Source: a virus. From it: a stretch of DNA of 64,000 nucleotides. Position 1 is the stretch's first letter. Each line of letters starts with the position of its first letter. Both the position numbers and the translations under genes were made by a program. Positions 22,103 to 28,534 of this stretch are shown in pieces. The DNA lies in the IMG/VR virus record IMGVR_UViG_3300046665_000548, positions 124,001-188,000 of that record; one strand, written 5' to 3'. The notes below the pieces were generated by a model that saw only the letters and a program-made list of their open reading frames with translations, did no database searches and had not been told where the DNA came from.

Positions 22103-22549
22103 ATGTATGTGTTGTGGATCATCCTGACATATTGGTTTGGCATCGTCGTCCATGAACTTGGCCACTACGTTGCGGCCAAGTCTATCGGAATGATGGTCTC
22201 GCACGTAGAGATCGGATCGGGAAAGTTGCTTTACCGGTTCACGATGTTTCACGATAACTGGCGTGTCTACATGTTGCCGAATCGGGCGTTCGTGGCGATG
22301 TTCGTGTCCGGAAAGCAATGGAAAAATCTCGTCTCGTTCGCCGCAGGACCATTTGCATCGTTTTCGTTGGCCCTTGTATTGTGGTGGTTTGGTCTTTCGT
22401 ATTTGGCAGTGATCCCGCTCTATCAAGGCGCGTTGAACTGCATCCCGTTCAAGACCAAACATTTCAATTCAGACGGATACAACATCCGCAAGGCATGGCG
22501 GAAGCGTAACGAGAAAGCCTATCCGAAATACATGTATTCGACGGAGTGA
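22103..22549 (+). CDS. small site-2-type metalloprotease (M50-like)
   Basis: 148 aa, three or four membrane helices. HELGHY (residues 17-22) is the HExxH zinc motif in the first helix. VEIGSGKLLYRF and the second-site segment NCIPFKTKHFNSDGYNI place Asp where M50 peptidases have LDGG, here SDG. A minimal, single-core version compared with the 322-aa protein at 2915. Whether it is active depends on the divergent second motif. Confidence 0.7.
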   Translation: MYVLWIILTYWFGIVVHELGHYVAAKSIGMMVSHVEIGSGKLLYRFTMFHDNWRVYMLPNRAFVAMFVSGKQWKNLVSFAAGPFASFSLALVLWWFGLSYLAVIPLYQGALNCIPFKTKHFNSDGYNIRKAWRKRNEKAYPKYMYSTE

Positions 22550-22551
22550 CA

Positions 22552-22737
22552 ATGGTCGATCAATACGATCAGTATTTCGGAGTAATGCGGCTCTATTCAC
22601 AGTACGACAAAGAGCAGAGCGGGCTCCGCCGATATGACCTTTCGCTGTTCAATTGGGGTCTGACTGATCAGGAGATCGCGCGCGATATCGCCGTGTATTG
22701 TCGTAGTGTCGGTCTAAAGTGGAGAAAGCTTCGATGA
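22552..22737 (+). CDS. hypothetical protein (61 aa)
   Basis: Follows the previous stop by 2 nt (overlapping GTG at 22546 is an alternative). Tyr-rich N-terminus, then a helix containing TDQEIARDIAVYCRS and a basic end. No family. Confidence 0.5.
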   Translation: MVDQYDQYFGVMRLYSQYDKEQSGLRRYDLSLFNWGLTDQEIARDIAVYCRSVGLKWRKLR

Positions 22738-23024
22738 GCCTGACGACGATTGTCCGACGATACACGGCAATGATCCGGAACGGACGGACGCCCAAGACCA
22801 TCATCGCGCATATGCGCGGCGAGGTCGAAGAGCTTCAAGCCGAGATCGACGGCACCGGAGACGGCCGGGACGGAATTGTTGGCGAGAACATCGACGTAAT
22901 TGCCTGCGCGCTCGATATGATCTTCGAGGTTCAGCCAAATATTACCGACGAAGAACTCGATGCCATCATGGAAGCGAAATGCGCTAAGTGGGCCAGGAAG
23001 GTCAATGAGGGCGCATACCAGTGA
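22734..23024 (+). CDS. MazG-like nucleotide pyrophosphohydrolase (96 aa)
   Basis: All-alpha. HMRGEVEELQAEID (E-x-x-E-x-x-x-E/D) and GENIDVIACALDMIF (E-x-x-D) are the paired metal-binding helices of the MazG/dUTPase-like fold, followed by the family-typical KCAKWARK ending. It hydrolyses NTPs or dNTPs, or alarmones; phage MazG proteins adjust nucleotide pools. Overlaps both neighbours. Confidence 0.75.
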   Translation: MSLTTIVRRYTAMIRNGRTPKTIIAHMRGEVEELQAEIDGTGDGRDGIVGENIDVIACALDMIFEVQPNITDEELDAIMEAKCAKWARKVNEGAYQ

Positions 23025-23299
23025 TGGACTATATCAAAGGCATTTCACTGTTAATCGCTCCAATTGTTTGCGTAATCCTACTATTCTTGGCAGCTATGGG
23101 CATAGATAAAGGATTGGATGCCCAGCTAGGCCCCATGGTGTGCACCGAGAAATCCAAAATCAAAGAAATCACGTCACTCCGTTATAGGAGTGCTACTGTC
23201 CTGCTTGAGAATGGACAAAGTGTAGATGCTTATCAGGCAACGCTAAAGCCTGGAGATTACTGGTGTCTGAAAAGAGAACGAGTAAAGGTAGGTGAATGA
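23024..23299 (+). CDS. single-TM periplasmic protein (91 aa)
   Basis: ATG on the stop of the MazG gene. A membrane anchor at residues 6-26 is followed by a strand-rich domain with two Cys (MVCTE, YWCLK). Probably exported; function unknown. Confidence 0.55.
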   Translation: MDYIKGISLLIAPIVCVILLFLAAMGIDKGLDAQLGPMVCTEKSKIKEITSLRYRSATVLLENGQSVDAYQATLKPGDYWCLKRERVKVGE

Positions 23300-23300
23300 C

Positions 23301-23537
23301 ATGGACCACGAGCTATTCTTCAACAAAGTCATGGAGCAGTTGCCTCCGGCCGATGGGATGCCGCTTATGCGAGCTTACATTATGAAGCATGGCGTAAACC
23401 CGGCTAACGCGCCTGCGCGATTTATCTCTGATTACGGGGCTCGCGCGTACGTCAACGGCAAACTGAACATTAACGAGCCCGCCGATCCTCACGCGGCGCT
23501 CGAAGAATTTCTTCACAGGAATAACCTAAAGGGCTAA
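23301..23537 (+). CDS. hypothetical protein (78 aa)
   Basis: ATG (GTG at 23292 possible). Acidic, helical, with Pro-Ala-rich turns. The stop codon TAA is part of the next late promoter core. Confidence 0.5.
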   Translation: MDHELFFNKVMEQLPPADGMPLMRAYIMKHGVNPANAPARFISDYGARAYVNGKLNINEPADPHAALEEFLHRNNLKG

Positions 23538-23540
23538 ATA
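23535..23540 (+). promoter_or_regulatory. late promoter core (TAAATA)
   Basis: 6 nt before the ATG at 23547; overlaps the previous stop. Confidence 0.6.
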
Positions 23541-23546
23541 AGCCCC

Positions 23547-24068
23547 ATGGACATGCGCACAATCATCGACGCTTCTCGGGCGTCTCCGCTTACAGAGAAA
23601 AAAGTCGGTGGTTCTGCGTGGGTGTTGATTGCCTGTCCAGATACCAGCGAAGTGCTATTGGCCAAGCGAGCCAAGTCAGCAAACAATCCAGGACAGTGGA
23701 ATCTATTTGGCGGCGGGCTCGAATACGGAGAGCAAGCCGTAGATACTGCATTGCGTGAGCTTGGCGAGGAAGCCGGAATAACCATTAACGTGGATATGCT
23801 CAAGTACAAGGGCTCCCACAACGGCATGAGCTTCTTCGTCCTGTATGCGCCACGCAATATGGTCAACTCTGCGATCCGCCCGAACCGCAAAGAAGTAGCG
23901 AAGATCAAGTGGTTTCCTCTCACCGCGCTCCCTAACGATCTGCATAAAAGCACGAAGATGTTCATCAAGGTTTGCACCCGACCAAAGAAGGTTTTCGGAG
24001 AGAGCCTGACAGAGACAATGGACCTGATCGAGTTCGAGAGTATCCTAACGGCCTCTCAGAAGACTTGA
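23547..24068 (+). CDS. Nudix hydrolase with late-type N-terminal peptide
   Basis: 173 aa. The Nudix box GGGLEYGEQAVDTALRELGEEAG (residues about 52-74) is complete: G-x5-E-x7-REL-x-EE-x-G. The N-terminus MDMRTIIDASRA belongs to the late-gene peptide family but lacks the [LI]xE end. Nudix enzymes cut nucleoside diphosphate-X compounds; here NAD(H), ADP-ribose or capped RNA are attractive given the ART-like genes (inference). Leaderless late gene. Confidence 0.85.
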   Translation: MDMRTIIDASRASPLTEKKVGGSAWVLIACPDTSEVLLAKRAKSANNPGQWNLFGGGLEYGEQAVDTALRELGEEAGITINVDMLKYKGSHNGMSFFVLYAPRNMVNSAIRPNRKEVAKIKWFPLTALPNDLHKSTKMFIKVCTRPKKVFGESLTETMDLIEFESILTASQKT

Positions 24069-24092
24069 CCAATTAATCATTGTCGGTAGATT
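24065..24092 (+). promoter_or_regulatory. early-type promoter (TTGACC-N16-TAGATT)
   Basis: Upstream of the gene at 24111; GGAGG follows the -10 by 9 nt as ribosome site. Confidence 0.65.
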
Positions 24093-24110
24093 GTCGGCCC
24101 GGAGGCCGAT

Positions 24111-24401
24111 ATGATCGATTTACTGTTTTACTTCACCGCTGTTCTTCTTTGGCTATTCACGGGATTGATCATCTGGTTCGTATGGGCCGATGGTATTTGG
24201 TTTTTGGCCTGGGGCAGAACCGGGCAAGCTTGCCTGTTGTTTGCGACCTTGGGTCCGGTAAGCATTTTATCATTTCCGGTCGAATGGATAATGTACCGGA
24301 TCATCGATCCGGATCATCCGGAAAAGACGCGCGCTCGTGTCTTGGCCATATTGCTCGGGATGATGCCGTTGCTAATGGCCGCATATCTAGCATTACGTTG
24401 A
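24111..24401 (+). CDS. three-TM membrane protein (96 aa)
   Basis: Hydrophobic helices at about residues 3-25, 40-60 and 76-94, with Trp-rich interfaces. The stop lies just before the next early promoter. No family. Confidence 0.6.
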   Translation: MIDLLFYFTAVLLWLFTGLIIWFVWADGIWFLAWGRTGQACLLFATLGPVSILSFPVEWIMYRIIDPDHPEKTRARVLAILLGMMPLLMAAYLALR

Positions 24402-24425
24402 CAAACATCCTATACATGGTAGATT
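24398..24425 (+). promoter_or_regulatory. early-type promoter (TTGACA-N16-TAGATT)
   Basis: Textbook member of the early class, 10 nt before the ATG at 24436 with GGAGAT between. Confidence 0.7.
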
Positions 24426-24435
24426 GGAGATCGAA

Positions 24436-24630
24436 ATGACCGAGCGTTTTTCCGCACATATCGGAAAGCCATACGACGAGATCGAAGACGAAATTAAATC
24501 CGAAAACCCAGGGATGAAGGTACATTTCCTCCCCGAGTTCTCCATCGTGACGATGGATTATAATACGAAACGTATGCGGGTTTGGTACAACAAAGACACG
24601 AAGAAGGTGAGCAGGATCACCATAGGATAA
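24436..24630 (+). CDS. potato inhibitor I (eglin c / CI-2)-like serine protease inhibitor
   Basis: 64 aa. IGKPYDEIEDEIKSENPGM aligns with the helix start of eglin/CI-2 (GKS..EA...I..E.P), SIVTMDYNTKRMRVWYN matches the reactive loop and following strand (CI-2 has IVTMEYRIDRVRLFV), and the end SRITIG matches the family ending VPRVG. The predicted P1 residue is Met with P1' Asp. The family blocks subtilisin/chymotrypsin-like proteases. Early promoter: perhaps it protects phage proteins from a host protease, as PinA does in T4 (different fold). Confidence 0.8.
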   Translation: MTERFSAHIGKPYDEIEDEIKSENPGMKVHFLPEFSIVTMDYNTKRMRVWYNKDTKKVSRITIG

Positions 24631-24642
24631 TCGAGGACCGCC

Positions 24643-24807
24643 GTGGATTATCAAGAGCGTAAAGAAGAGCGCCGTAAGCGCTTCGCTGCCGAGTATGGCA
24701 AGAAGCTCGTGACTTGCACGGCGTGCAGCGGCTCCGGCTACTACGATAATCACGGCTCGCCCCGGTGCGGCGGATGCAATGGCACGGGCAAGGTTCGGGA
24801 ACGTTAG
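24643..24807 (+). CDS. DnaJ-type zinc-finger protein (54 aa)
   Basis: GTG start. CTACSGSGYY (residues 25-34) and CGGCNGTGKV (42-51) are two CxxCxGxG half-sites as in the DnaJ Cys-rich domain, here alone behind a basic helix. Could bind zinc and aid folding or act as a thiol chaperone. The J-domain protein at 234 lacks such a domain. Confidence 0.7.
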   Translation: MDYQERKEERRKRFAAEYGKKLVTCTACSGSGYYDNHGSPRCGGCNGTGKVRER

Positions 24808-24840
24808 GTTTGGCTATCGTTAATTTTGAGCACGATTCTC

Positions 24841-24846
24841 TAAATA
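24841..24846 (+). promoter_or_regulatory. late promoter core (TAAATA)
   Basis: 5 nt before a GTG at 24852. Confidence 0.55.
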
Positions 24847-24851
24847 GTTTT

Positions 24852-25037
24852 GTGCCTAGACGACCGCAAACAAGATTTTCTCGATTTATGGTTCACCTTC
24901 GCGGCGCAATGCGTGCCGCTAAGGTGGCCTTCTGCGTTATCGCGGCCTCCGTGGTCCTTTATCGGATCATCTTCACTGAGATCGATATGGCCGAAGCGAT
25001 AACCTCGCTACTTTCGGTCATTGCGGCGATGAACTAA
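24852..25037 (+). CDS. late single-TM protein (61 aa)
   Basis: GTG start fixed by the late core 5 nt upstream; longer upstream frames are unlikely. Basic N-terminus, membrane helix at about residues 25-42, acidic/hydrophobic tail. Leaderless. Confidence 0.6.
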   Translation: MPRRPQTRFSRFMVHLRGAMRAAKVAFCVIAASVVLYRIIFTEIDMAEAITSLLSVIAAMN

Positions 25038-25066
25038 AATAATTCACGTCAAACATGATTTTCTCG

Positions 25067-25098
25067 TTGACATCGAAATAACACCTGTGTGATAAATA
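25067..25098 (+). promoter_or_regulatory. promoter of tRNA cluster 2 (sigma70-like, with overlapping late core)
   Basis: TTGACA at 25067-25072 and TGATAA at 25090-25095 (17-nt spacer); TAAATA at 25093-25098 lies 5 nt before the leader ATG, the late spacing. Confidence 0.7.
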
Positions 25099-25103
25099 AA
25101 ACC

Positions 25104-25178
25104 ATGAACAAGAATGTCACAACAACCGTCGTTATTATTACGACCGTACGAAGCGGGAGCTTCGAACGAACGATGTGA
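25104..25178 (+). CDS. leader peptide of tRNA cluster 2 (24 aa), Thr/Val/Ile attenuator
   Basis: Codons 5-15 are GTC ACA ACA ACC GTC GTT ATT ATT ACG ACC GTA: eleven consecutive Val, Thr or Ile codons. The downstream cluster encodes tRNA-Ile(GAU), -Thr(CGU), -Thr(UGU), -Thr(GGU) and -Val(GAC), which between them decode every one of these codons except GTA. The peptide is strongly reminiscent of enterobacterial thr/ilv leader peptides. Mutually exclusive hairpins follow: 25149-25164, 25155-25166 with 25199-25210, and the terminator. Confidence 0.8.
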   Translation: MNKNVTTTVVIITTVRSGSFERTM

Positions 25179-25210
25179 CGCGAGTTCATCAGTTCAGTTT
25201 CGAAACTCCC
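25149..25210 (+). promoter_or_regulatory. antiterminator / pause hairpin of attenuator 2
   Basis: CGAAGC-GGGA-GCTTCG (25149-25164) is a local hairpin. Its 3' part, GGGAGCTTCGAA (25155-25166), is complementary with one mismatch to TTCGAAACTCCC (25199-25210), which contains the 5' arm of the terminator. This gives the 1:2, 2:3, 3:4 arrangement of trp-type attenuators. Confidence 0.7.
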
Positions 25211-25233
25211 AGGGAAACCTCGGGAGTTTTTTT
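25203..25233 (+). terminator. attenuator terminator before tRNA cluster 2
   Basis: AAACTCCC (25203-25210) pairs with GGGAGTTT (25222-25229) around AGG-GAAA-CCT, in a run of seven T. It ends next to the 5' base of tRNA-Ile. Confidence 0.85.
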
Positions 25234-25308
25234 GTGCTTGTAGCTCAGTGGTAGAGCGCTCGGCTGATAACCGAGAGGTCGGAGGTTCGAGCCCTCCCAG
25301 GCACACCA
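25234..25308 (+). tRNA. tRNA-Ile (GAT)
   Basis: 75 nt. Loop CTGATAA on CTCGG/CCGAG, acceptor GTGCTTG/CAGGCAC, CCA encoded. Starts directly after the terminator T-run. Confidence 0.95.
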
Positions 25309-25325
25309 CATTTTTTGGAGGGAAG

Positions 25326-25523
25326 ATGAAGATCAGCGCGTTAGAACTACGACTCGCTGAGGCGAGAGAACGATTTGGTGATCTAGATGTCTACGTTGGA
25401 GAGGCAAGCTCTCAGCTTCGATCTCGTATCGACGTGAACGTGGATAGCGCCATCGCCAAAGGCGAAGACGAAACGGGTGAACGAAAAATCTGCATCGTCC
25501 AGGCTTATGTCATTTTCTCCTGA
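25326..25523 (+). CDS. hypothetical protein inside tRNA cluster (65 aa)
   Basis: GGAGGGAAG ribosome site before the ATG. Helical N-terminus and a strand-rich end, acidic. It sits between tRNA-Ile and the Thr tRNAs, so it would be under the same attenuator. No family. Confidence 0.6.
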   Translation: MKISALELRLAEARERFGDLDVYVGEASSQLRSRIDVNVDSAIAKGEDETGERKICIVQAYVIFS

Positions 25524-25547
25524 CTAAATTATTGAGTGAAATGGAAT

Positions 25548-25622
25548 GCTGGTGTAGCACAGCGGTAGTGCAGTCGCTTCGTAAGCGAAAGGTCGGGAGT
25601 TCAATCCTCTCCACCAGCACCA
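25548..25622 (+). tRNA. tRNA-Thr (CGT)
   Basis: 75 nt. Loop TTCGTAA gives CGU, reading ACG. Acceptor GCTGGTG/CACCAGC, CCA encoded. Confidence 0.92.
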
Positions 25623-25632
25623 TTTTCTCAAC

Positions 25633-25707
25633 GCCGGTTTAGCTCAGCGGTAGAGCAGCGGTTTTGTAAACCGAAGGTCGGGAGTTCAATCCTCTCAACC
25701 GGCACCA
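25633..25707 (+). tRNA. tRNA-Thr (TGT)
   Basis: 75 nt. Loop TTTGTAA on GCGGT/ACCGA gives UGU, reading ACA. Acceptor GCCGGTT/AACCGGC. Confidence 0.93.
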
Positions 25708-25715
25708 CACGTTTA

Positions 25716-25790
25716 GCTGACTTAGCACAGTGGTAGTGCACCTCATTGGTAATGAGGAGGTCGCCGGTTCGAACCCGGCAGTCAGCACCA
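25716..25790 (+). tRNA. tRNA-Thr (GGT)
   Basis: 75 nt. Loop TTGGTAA on CCTCA/TGAGG gives GGU, reading ACC/ACU. With the two previous genes the phage covers all four Thr codons. Confidence 0.95.
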
Positions 25791-25791
25791 C

Positions 25792-25866
25792 GGGAACATA
25801 GCTCAGCGGTAGAGCGTCTGCTCGACATGCAGAATGTCCAAGGTTCGATTCCTTGTGTTCCCACCA
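25792..25866 (+). tRNA. tRNA-Val (GAC)
   Basis: 75 nt. Loop TCGACAT on TCTGC/GCAGA gives GAC, reading GUC/GUU. Acceptor GGGAACA/TGTTCCC, CCA encoded. Last gene of cluster 2. Confidence 0.95.
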
Positions 25867-25944
25867 CCTTTCACTGATCGATGATTATGGATTGAATTTG
25901 GATTTAGACTTATGGTCTTTCCGAAACCCCATTTTCGTAGGTGA

Positions 25945-26562
25945 TTGGTGAAGAAGAGTAAGATTGCTGACAAAATTTTTCTGGTTCGTACCAAAACACA
26001 ATACGAACTTACGGCGACCTTTTTGCGATTTCAGGAACATTATGAGTCCCCGAAATTTCACGGCAAAATCTTCTCACTCGAAACGTATATGGATTGGTAC
26101 GCCAAGACCTACGGCAATTTTACCTACTATAGCGACTGGTCTGGGTTCAATCTTCCCTCATCAACATTCAAAGCATTCTACGATGGAAAATTTGATCCAT
26201 TGTCAGAAAAAGAACAAGCGTTCTTGCGTCTCTTCGAAAATGAAACGGGATCATTCTACGTAATTGGCGTTTACGGTGACGGCGATGGTGCGCTTATACA
26301 TGAGAAGGCTCACGCTCTGTTCTCTGTCGATGACGAATATAAGAAACAGTCACTTAAGCTTATTCGAAAGTTTGATACAGACGATCTGCGCGAGACATTG
26401 CTTCAAGAAGGCTATACCAAGCATGTCCTTGACGACGAGGTACAAGCATATATGGTAGAAGGTCTCAAATCAGTTACAGATCAACGTTTCAAGATACTGC
26501 GCAAAGAGATGAAATCTCTCTATAAAGAAAGAGCCAAGGTGATCTATGGACCCGCTGTCTGA
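25945..26562 (+). CDS. putative zinc-dependent peptidase (HEKAH) (205 aa)
   Basis: Soluble, aromatic-rich N-terminal half. GDGDGALIHEKAHALFSVDDEYKK near residue 115 has an HExxH zinc motif on a helix after a strand, and the downstream acidic helices DDEVQAYMVEGL could give a third ligand. TTG at 25945 or GTG at 25948 start. No family name can be given, but the motif context resembles gluzincin-like phage proteins. Confidence 0.55.
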   Translation: MVKKSKIADKIFLVRTKTQYELTATFLRFQEHYESPKFHGKIFSLETYMDWYAKTYGNFTYYSDWSGFNLPSSTFKAFYDGKFDPLSEKEQAFLRLFENETGSFYVIGVYGDGDGALIHEKAHALFSVDDEYKKQSLKLIRKFDTDDLRETLLQEGYTKHVLDDEVQAYMVEGLKSVTDQRFKILRKEMKSLYKERAKVIYGPAV

Positions 26563-26884
26563 CGAAGCTTCTCTTGATGACCGCATGAAAGCGGCTGGTA
26601 TGTTCACGATTGACCAAATGATGGGCATCACCCCGCTCAGTCGTTTCACGATCCATGCCGGGATGACCGATCTCAAGTTCTTCGAAGCATGGCTGGATCG
26701 CCGGGCGCGCGAGATGCTGATGATGCGCGTCAAGTATGAGCTTGGTGATAAGCCGAAAGACGACATGTACGAATGGGTCGTGTCGCATGCCGCCTCGCTC
26801 ATGGAGGTTCGGGCCAATTTCAAAGCGGCGCTGGCAGGGGGAAACCCTAGCCGAGCCGACGATGATCCAATACCAAATAATTGA
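26546..26884 (+). CDS. hypothetical helical protein (112 aa)
   Basis: ATG inside the end of the previous gene (17-nt overlap). Mostly helical, Met/Asp/Arg-rich, with an acidic Pro-rich tail. No family. Confidence 0.6.
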   Translation: MDPLSDEASLDDRMKAAGMFTIDQMMGITPLSRFTIHAGMTDLKFFEAWLDRRAREMLMMRVKYELGDKPKDDMYEWVVSHAASLMEVRANFKAALAGGNPSRADDDPIPNN

Positions 26885-26908
26885 CGTACAGCCGCGTCGT
26901 GATAGACT
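26881..26908 (+). promoter_or_regulatory. early-type promoter (TTGACG-N16-TAGACT)
   Basis: Overlaps the previous stop; 6 nt before the ATG at 26915. Confidence 0.65.
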
Positions 26909-26914
26909 ACGGGC

Positions 26915-27337
26915 ATGAACAACCGTAGTTACGCCATGAAACGCGACAGTTTTGATTATTTCTTTTGGGGGCTTGGTGCTTTCATCGCCTGCCTCTTTGC
27001 TTTGATTATCTTCGTCGTTGTTGACGAGGCTGGCGGCACCGATCAGTCAACCCTGTCCGGCAAGGTTACGGGACGATATTACACCCCGCCTCAGACCCGC
27101 ACCACGGTGGACGGCCAGGGTCGAGTTTCGACCACGACTGATCCGGAAGAGTTTCACGTCTATGTCGAGGTTGAACAGATCGGCAATCAGAACCTCTCCA
27201 CCGATAGCCGCATCTACGGACGCGCACTAATTGGTGCTCCGGCAACGGTCGTCGGACGTGCTGGATGGATGACCGGCAACATCTACTATCGACTGAAAAG
27301 CATCGGCTCGCAGGGCGGCTCTACCGTCCAGTTCTGA
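26915..27337 (+). CDS. membrane-anchored extracytoplasmic protein (140 aa)
   Basis: A signal-anchor helix at about residues 18-40 is followed by a strand-rich Thr/Gly/Tyr-rich domain with no Cys. The start could also be ATG at 26936. Early promoter immediately upstream. Possibly an envelope protein acting in superinfection exclusion; no direct evidence. Confidence 0.55.
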   Translation: MNNRSYAMKRDSFDYFFWGLGAFIACLFALIIFVVVDEAGGTDQSTLSGKVTGRYYTPPQTRTTVDGQGRVSTTTDPEEFHVYVEVEQIGNQNLSTDSRIYGRALIGAPATVVGRAGWMTGNIYYRLKSIGSQGGSTVQF

Positions 27338-27341
27338 TGGC

Positions 27342-27369
27342 TTGACATTTGACAATTTTCTGTTAGTTT
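27342..27369 (+). promoter_or_regulatory. early-type promoter (TTGACA-N16-TAGTTT)
   Basis: Also contains a second TTGACA at 27349-27354. Upstream of the gene at 27395. Confidence 0.5.
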
Positions 27370-27394
27370 TCGTAGACAATTCACAGAGGGTCGG

Positions 27395-27865
27395 ATGGGT
27401 AATTTGGAAAACACGTCGGAACGCATTAAGGCCGTGAAATCGGCCTTTAGTATCCTTGGATACGACGTGACCAGCGATCCCATTGAAGGTGCCGAGGAAG
27501 CCTTTTTGGCTGAGATTTCGCAGGTCTATATCAAGACTGAGAATTTCTATAGGAAGATTCTCAAAAAGAATCGGTACACGATGTTCAGCGACCGGTCTCT
27601 CGCGGACTTGCATAAACAGTTCCCCGAACCCGCTTGGGGGATCGAGGTTCGCCATGCGTCGGAGAAGGAAGCTCTTGAGCAAAAGATCGCTCGCGCCAAG
27701 GTAGACTTAGAGCAAGCGATTGAAGAACGCGATTCGGCTCAGCGTCGGATTGACGAGGCTCGAAGCGCCTTCCATGTGGCCGAACGCGCGCTGTTAAACT
27801 TTGAAGTTAACGCAACTGCGGCAGCTATTACTGCGAGGGCGAATGGCATCGAACGGAAAAATTAA
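27395..27865 (+). CDS. hypothetical protein with C-terminal coiled coil (156 aa)
   Basis: Residues 1-80 are a mixed soluble domain; residues 88-145 are a long Glu/Ala/Arg heptad-like coiled coil. Overlaps the next gene by 23 nt. No family. Confidence 0.6.
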   Translation: MGNLENTSERIKAVKSAFSILGYDVTSDPIEGAEEAFLAEISQVYIKTENFYRKILKKNRYTMFSDRSLADLHKQFPEPAWGIEVRHASEKEALEQKIARAKVDLEQAIEERDSAQRRIDEARSAFHVAERALLNFEVNATAAAITARANGIERKN

Positions 27866-28397
27866 GCGCAAGCGCCTCAAGAAGGAATTAGCCAAAGAGC
27901 CTGCTGCTCTCCCGGCTCGTCCTCCAGTGCTGTGCCGCCTGGAAGTGGTCAATGACCATTATAGCCACACCACTCGTCATCCCGACACCAATGACAGGTG
28001 GGATCGCGGCAATACCCATTCAAATTGGACCGTGAGCGGTCTCCGTCTGACTAATCGGGAATATGGCGACGTTACCGCCGATTTCGAGGTCATGGCCGGG
28101 GACGTGCTCTACATGGTCTACGCGATCTATTCGACCGGCGATTCGTTCGGCCGGGACGAGAACGGTCGTATTGACTACATCACTGTCCACAAGAGCGGCG
28201 AGATCGCGCGAGCGAACGAGAAGGCGCTCAACGCCAAGACCACGCTCAAGGGCAAGAACGGCGACTACGAATGGAACGTCAATCTCCAGACCGATTCGGG
28301 GATTGTATTCCCATACCATGTGCCGTGGCTCGGATACTTTGAGTCGTTGACTGGCGTCTACGTCGAGGCGTTCGAGGTCCGACCATCGGAAGATTGA
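27843..28397 (+). CDS. hypothetical beta-rich protein (184 aa)
   Basis: Very basic N-terminus (KIKRKRLKKELAK), then a strand-rich body with DGxG-like turns: YSTGDSFGRDENGRIDYITV looks like an EF-hand-like or beta-hairpin turn. No recognised family. Confidence 0.6.
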   Translation: MASNGKIKRKRLKKELAKEPAALPARPPVLCRLEVVNDHYSHTTRHPDTNDRWDRGNTHSNWTVSGLRLTNREYGDVTADFEVMAGDVLYMVYAIYSTGDSFGRDENGRIDYITVHKSGEIARANEKALNAKTTLKGKNGDYEWNVNLQTDSGIVFPYHVPWLGYFESLTGVYVEAFEVRPSED

Positions 28398-28534
28398 TTT
28401 GGAACCAAATTTGGTTTACTGCTATCAGTGATCCGCTGGTGGCCACAGTGGAAGAGGACCCCCGGTGCGTGCTGGCCGGTTACAATAACAGTTGCGACCG
28501 GGGGCCTCGATATTTTGAAACAGGGGTTTGATTG
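28398..28534 (+). other. structured 137-nt intergenic region
   Basis: Contains the palindrome CCAAATTTGG (about 28405-28414) and a long-range stem CCCCCGGT/ACCGGGGG enclosing about 30 nt with its own GC-rich arms. No promoter hexamers are convincing. Could be an mRNA leader structure or terminator with long lo op for the membrane gene at 28535. Confidence 0.35.
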
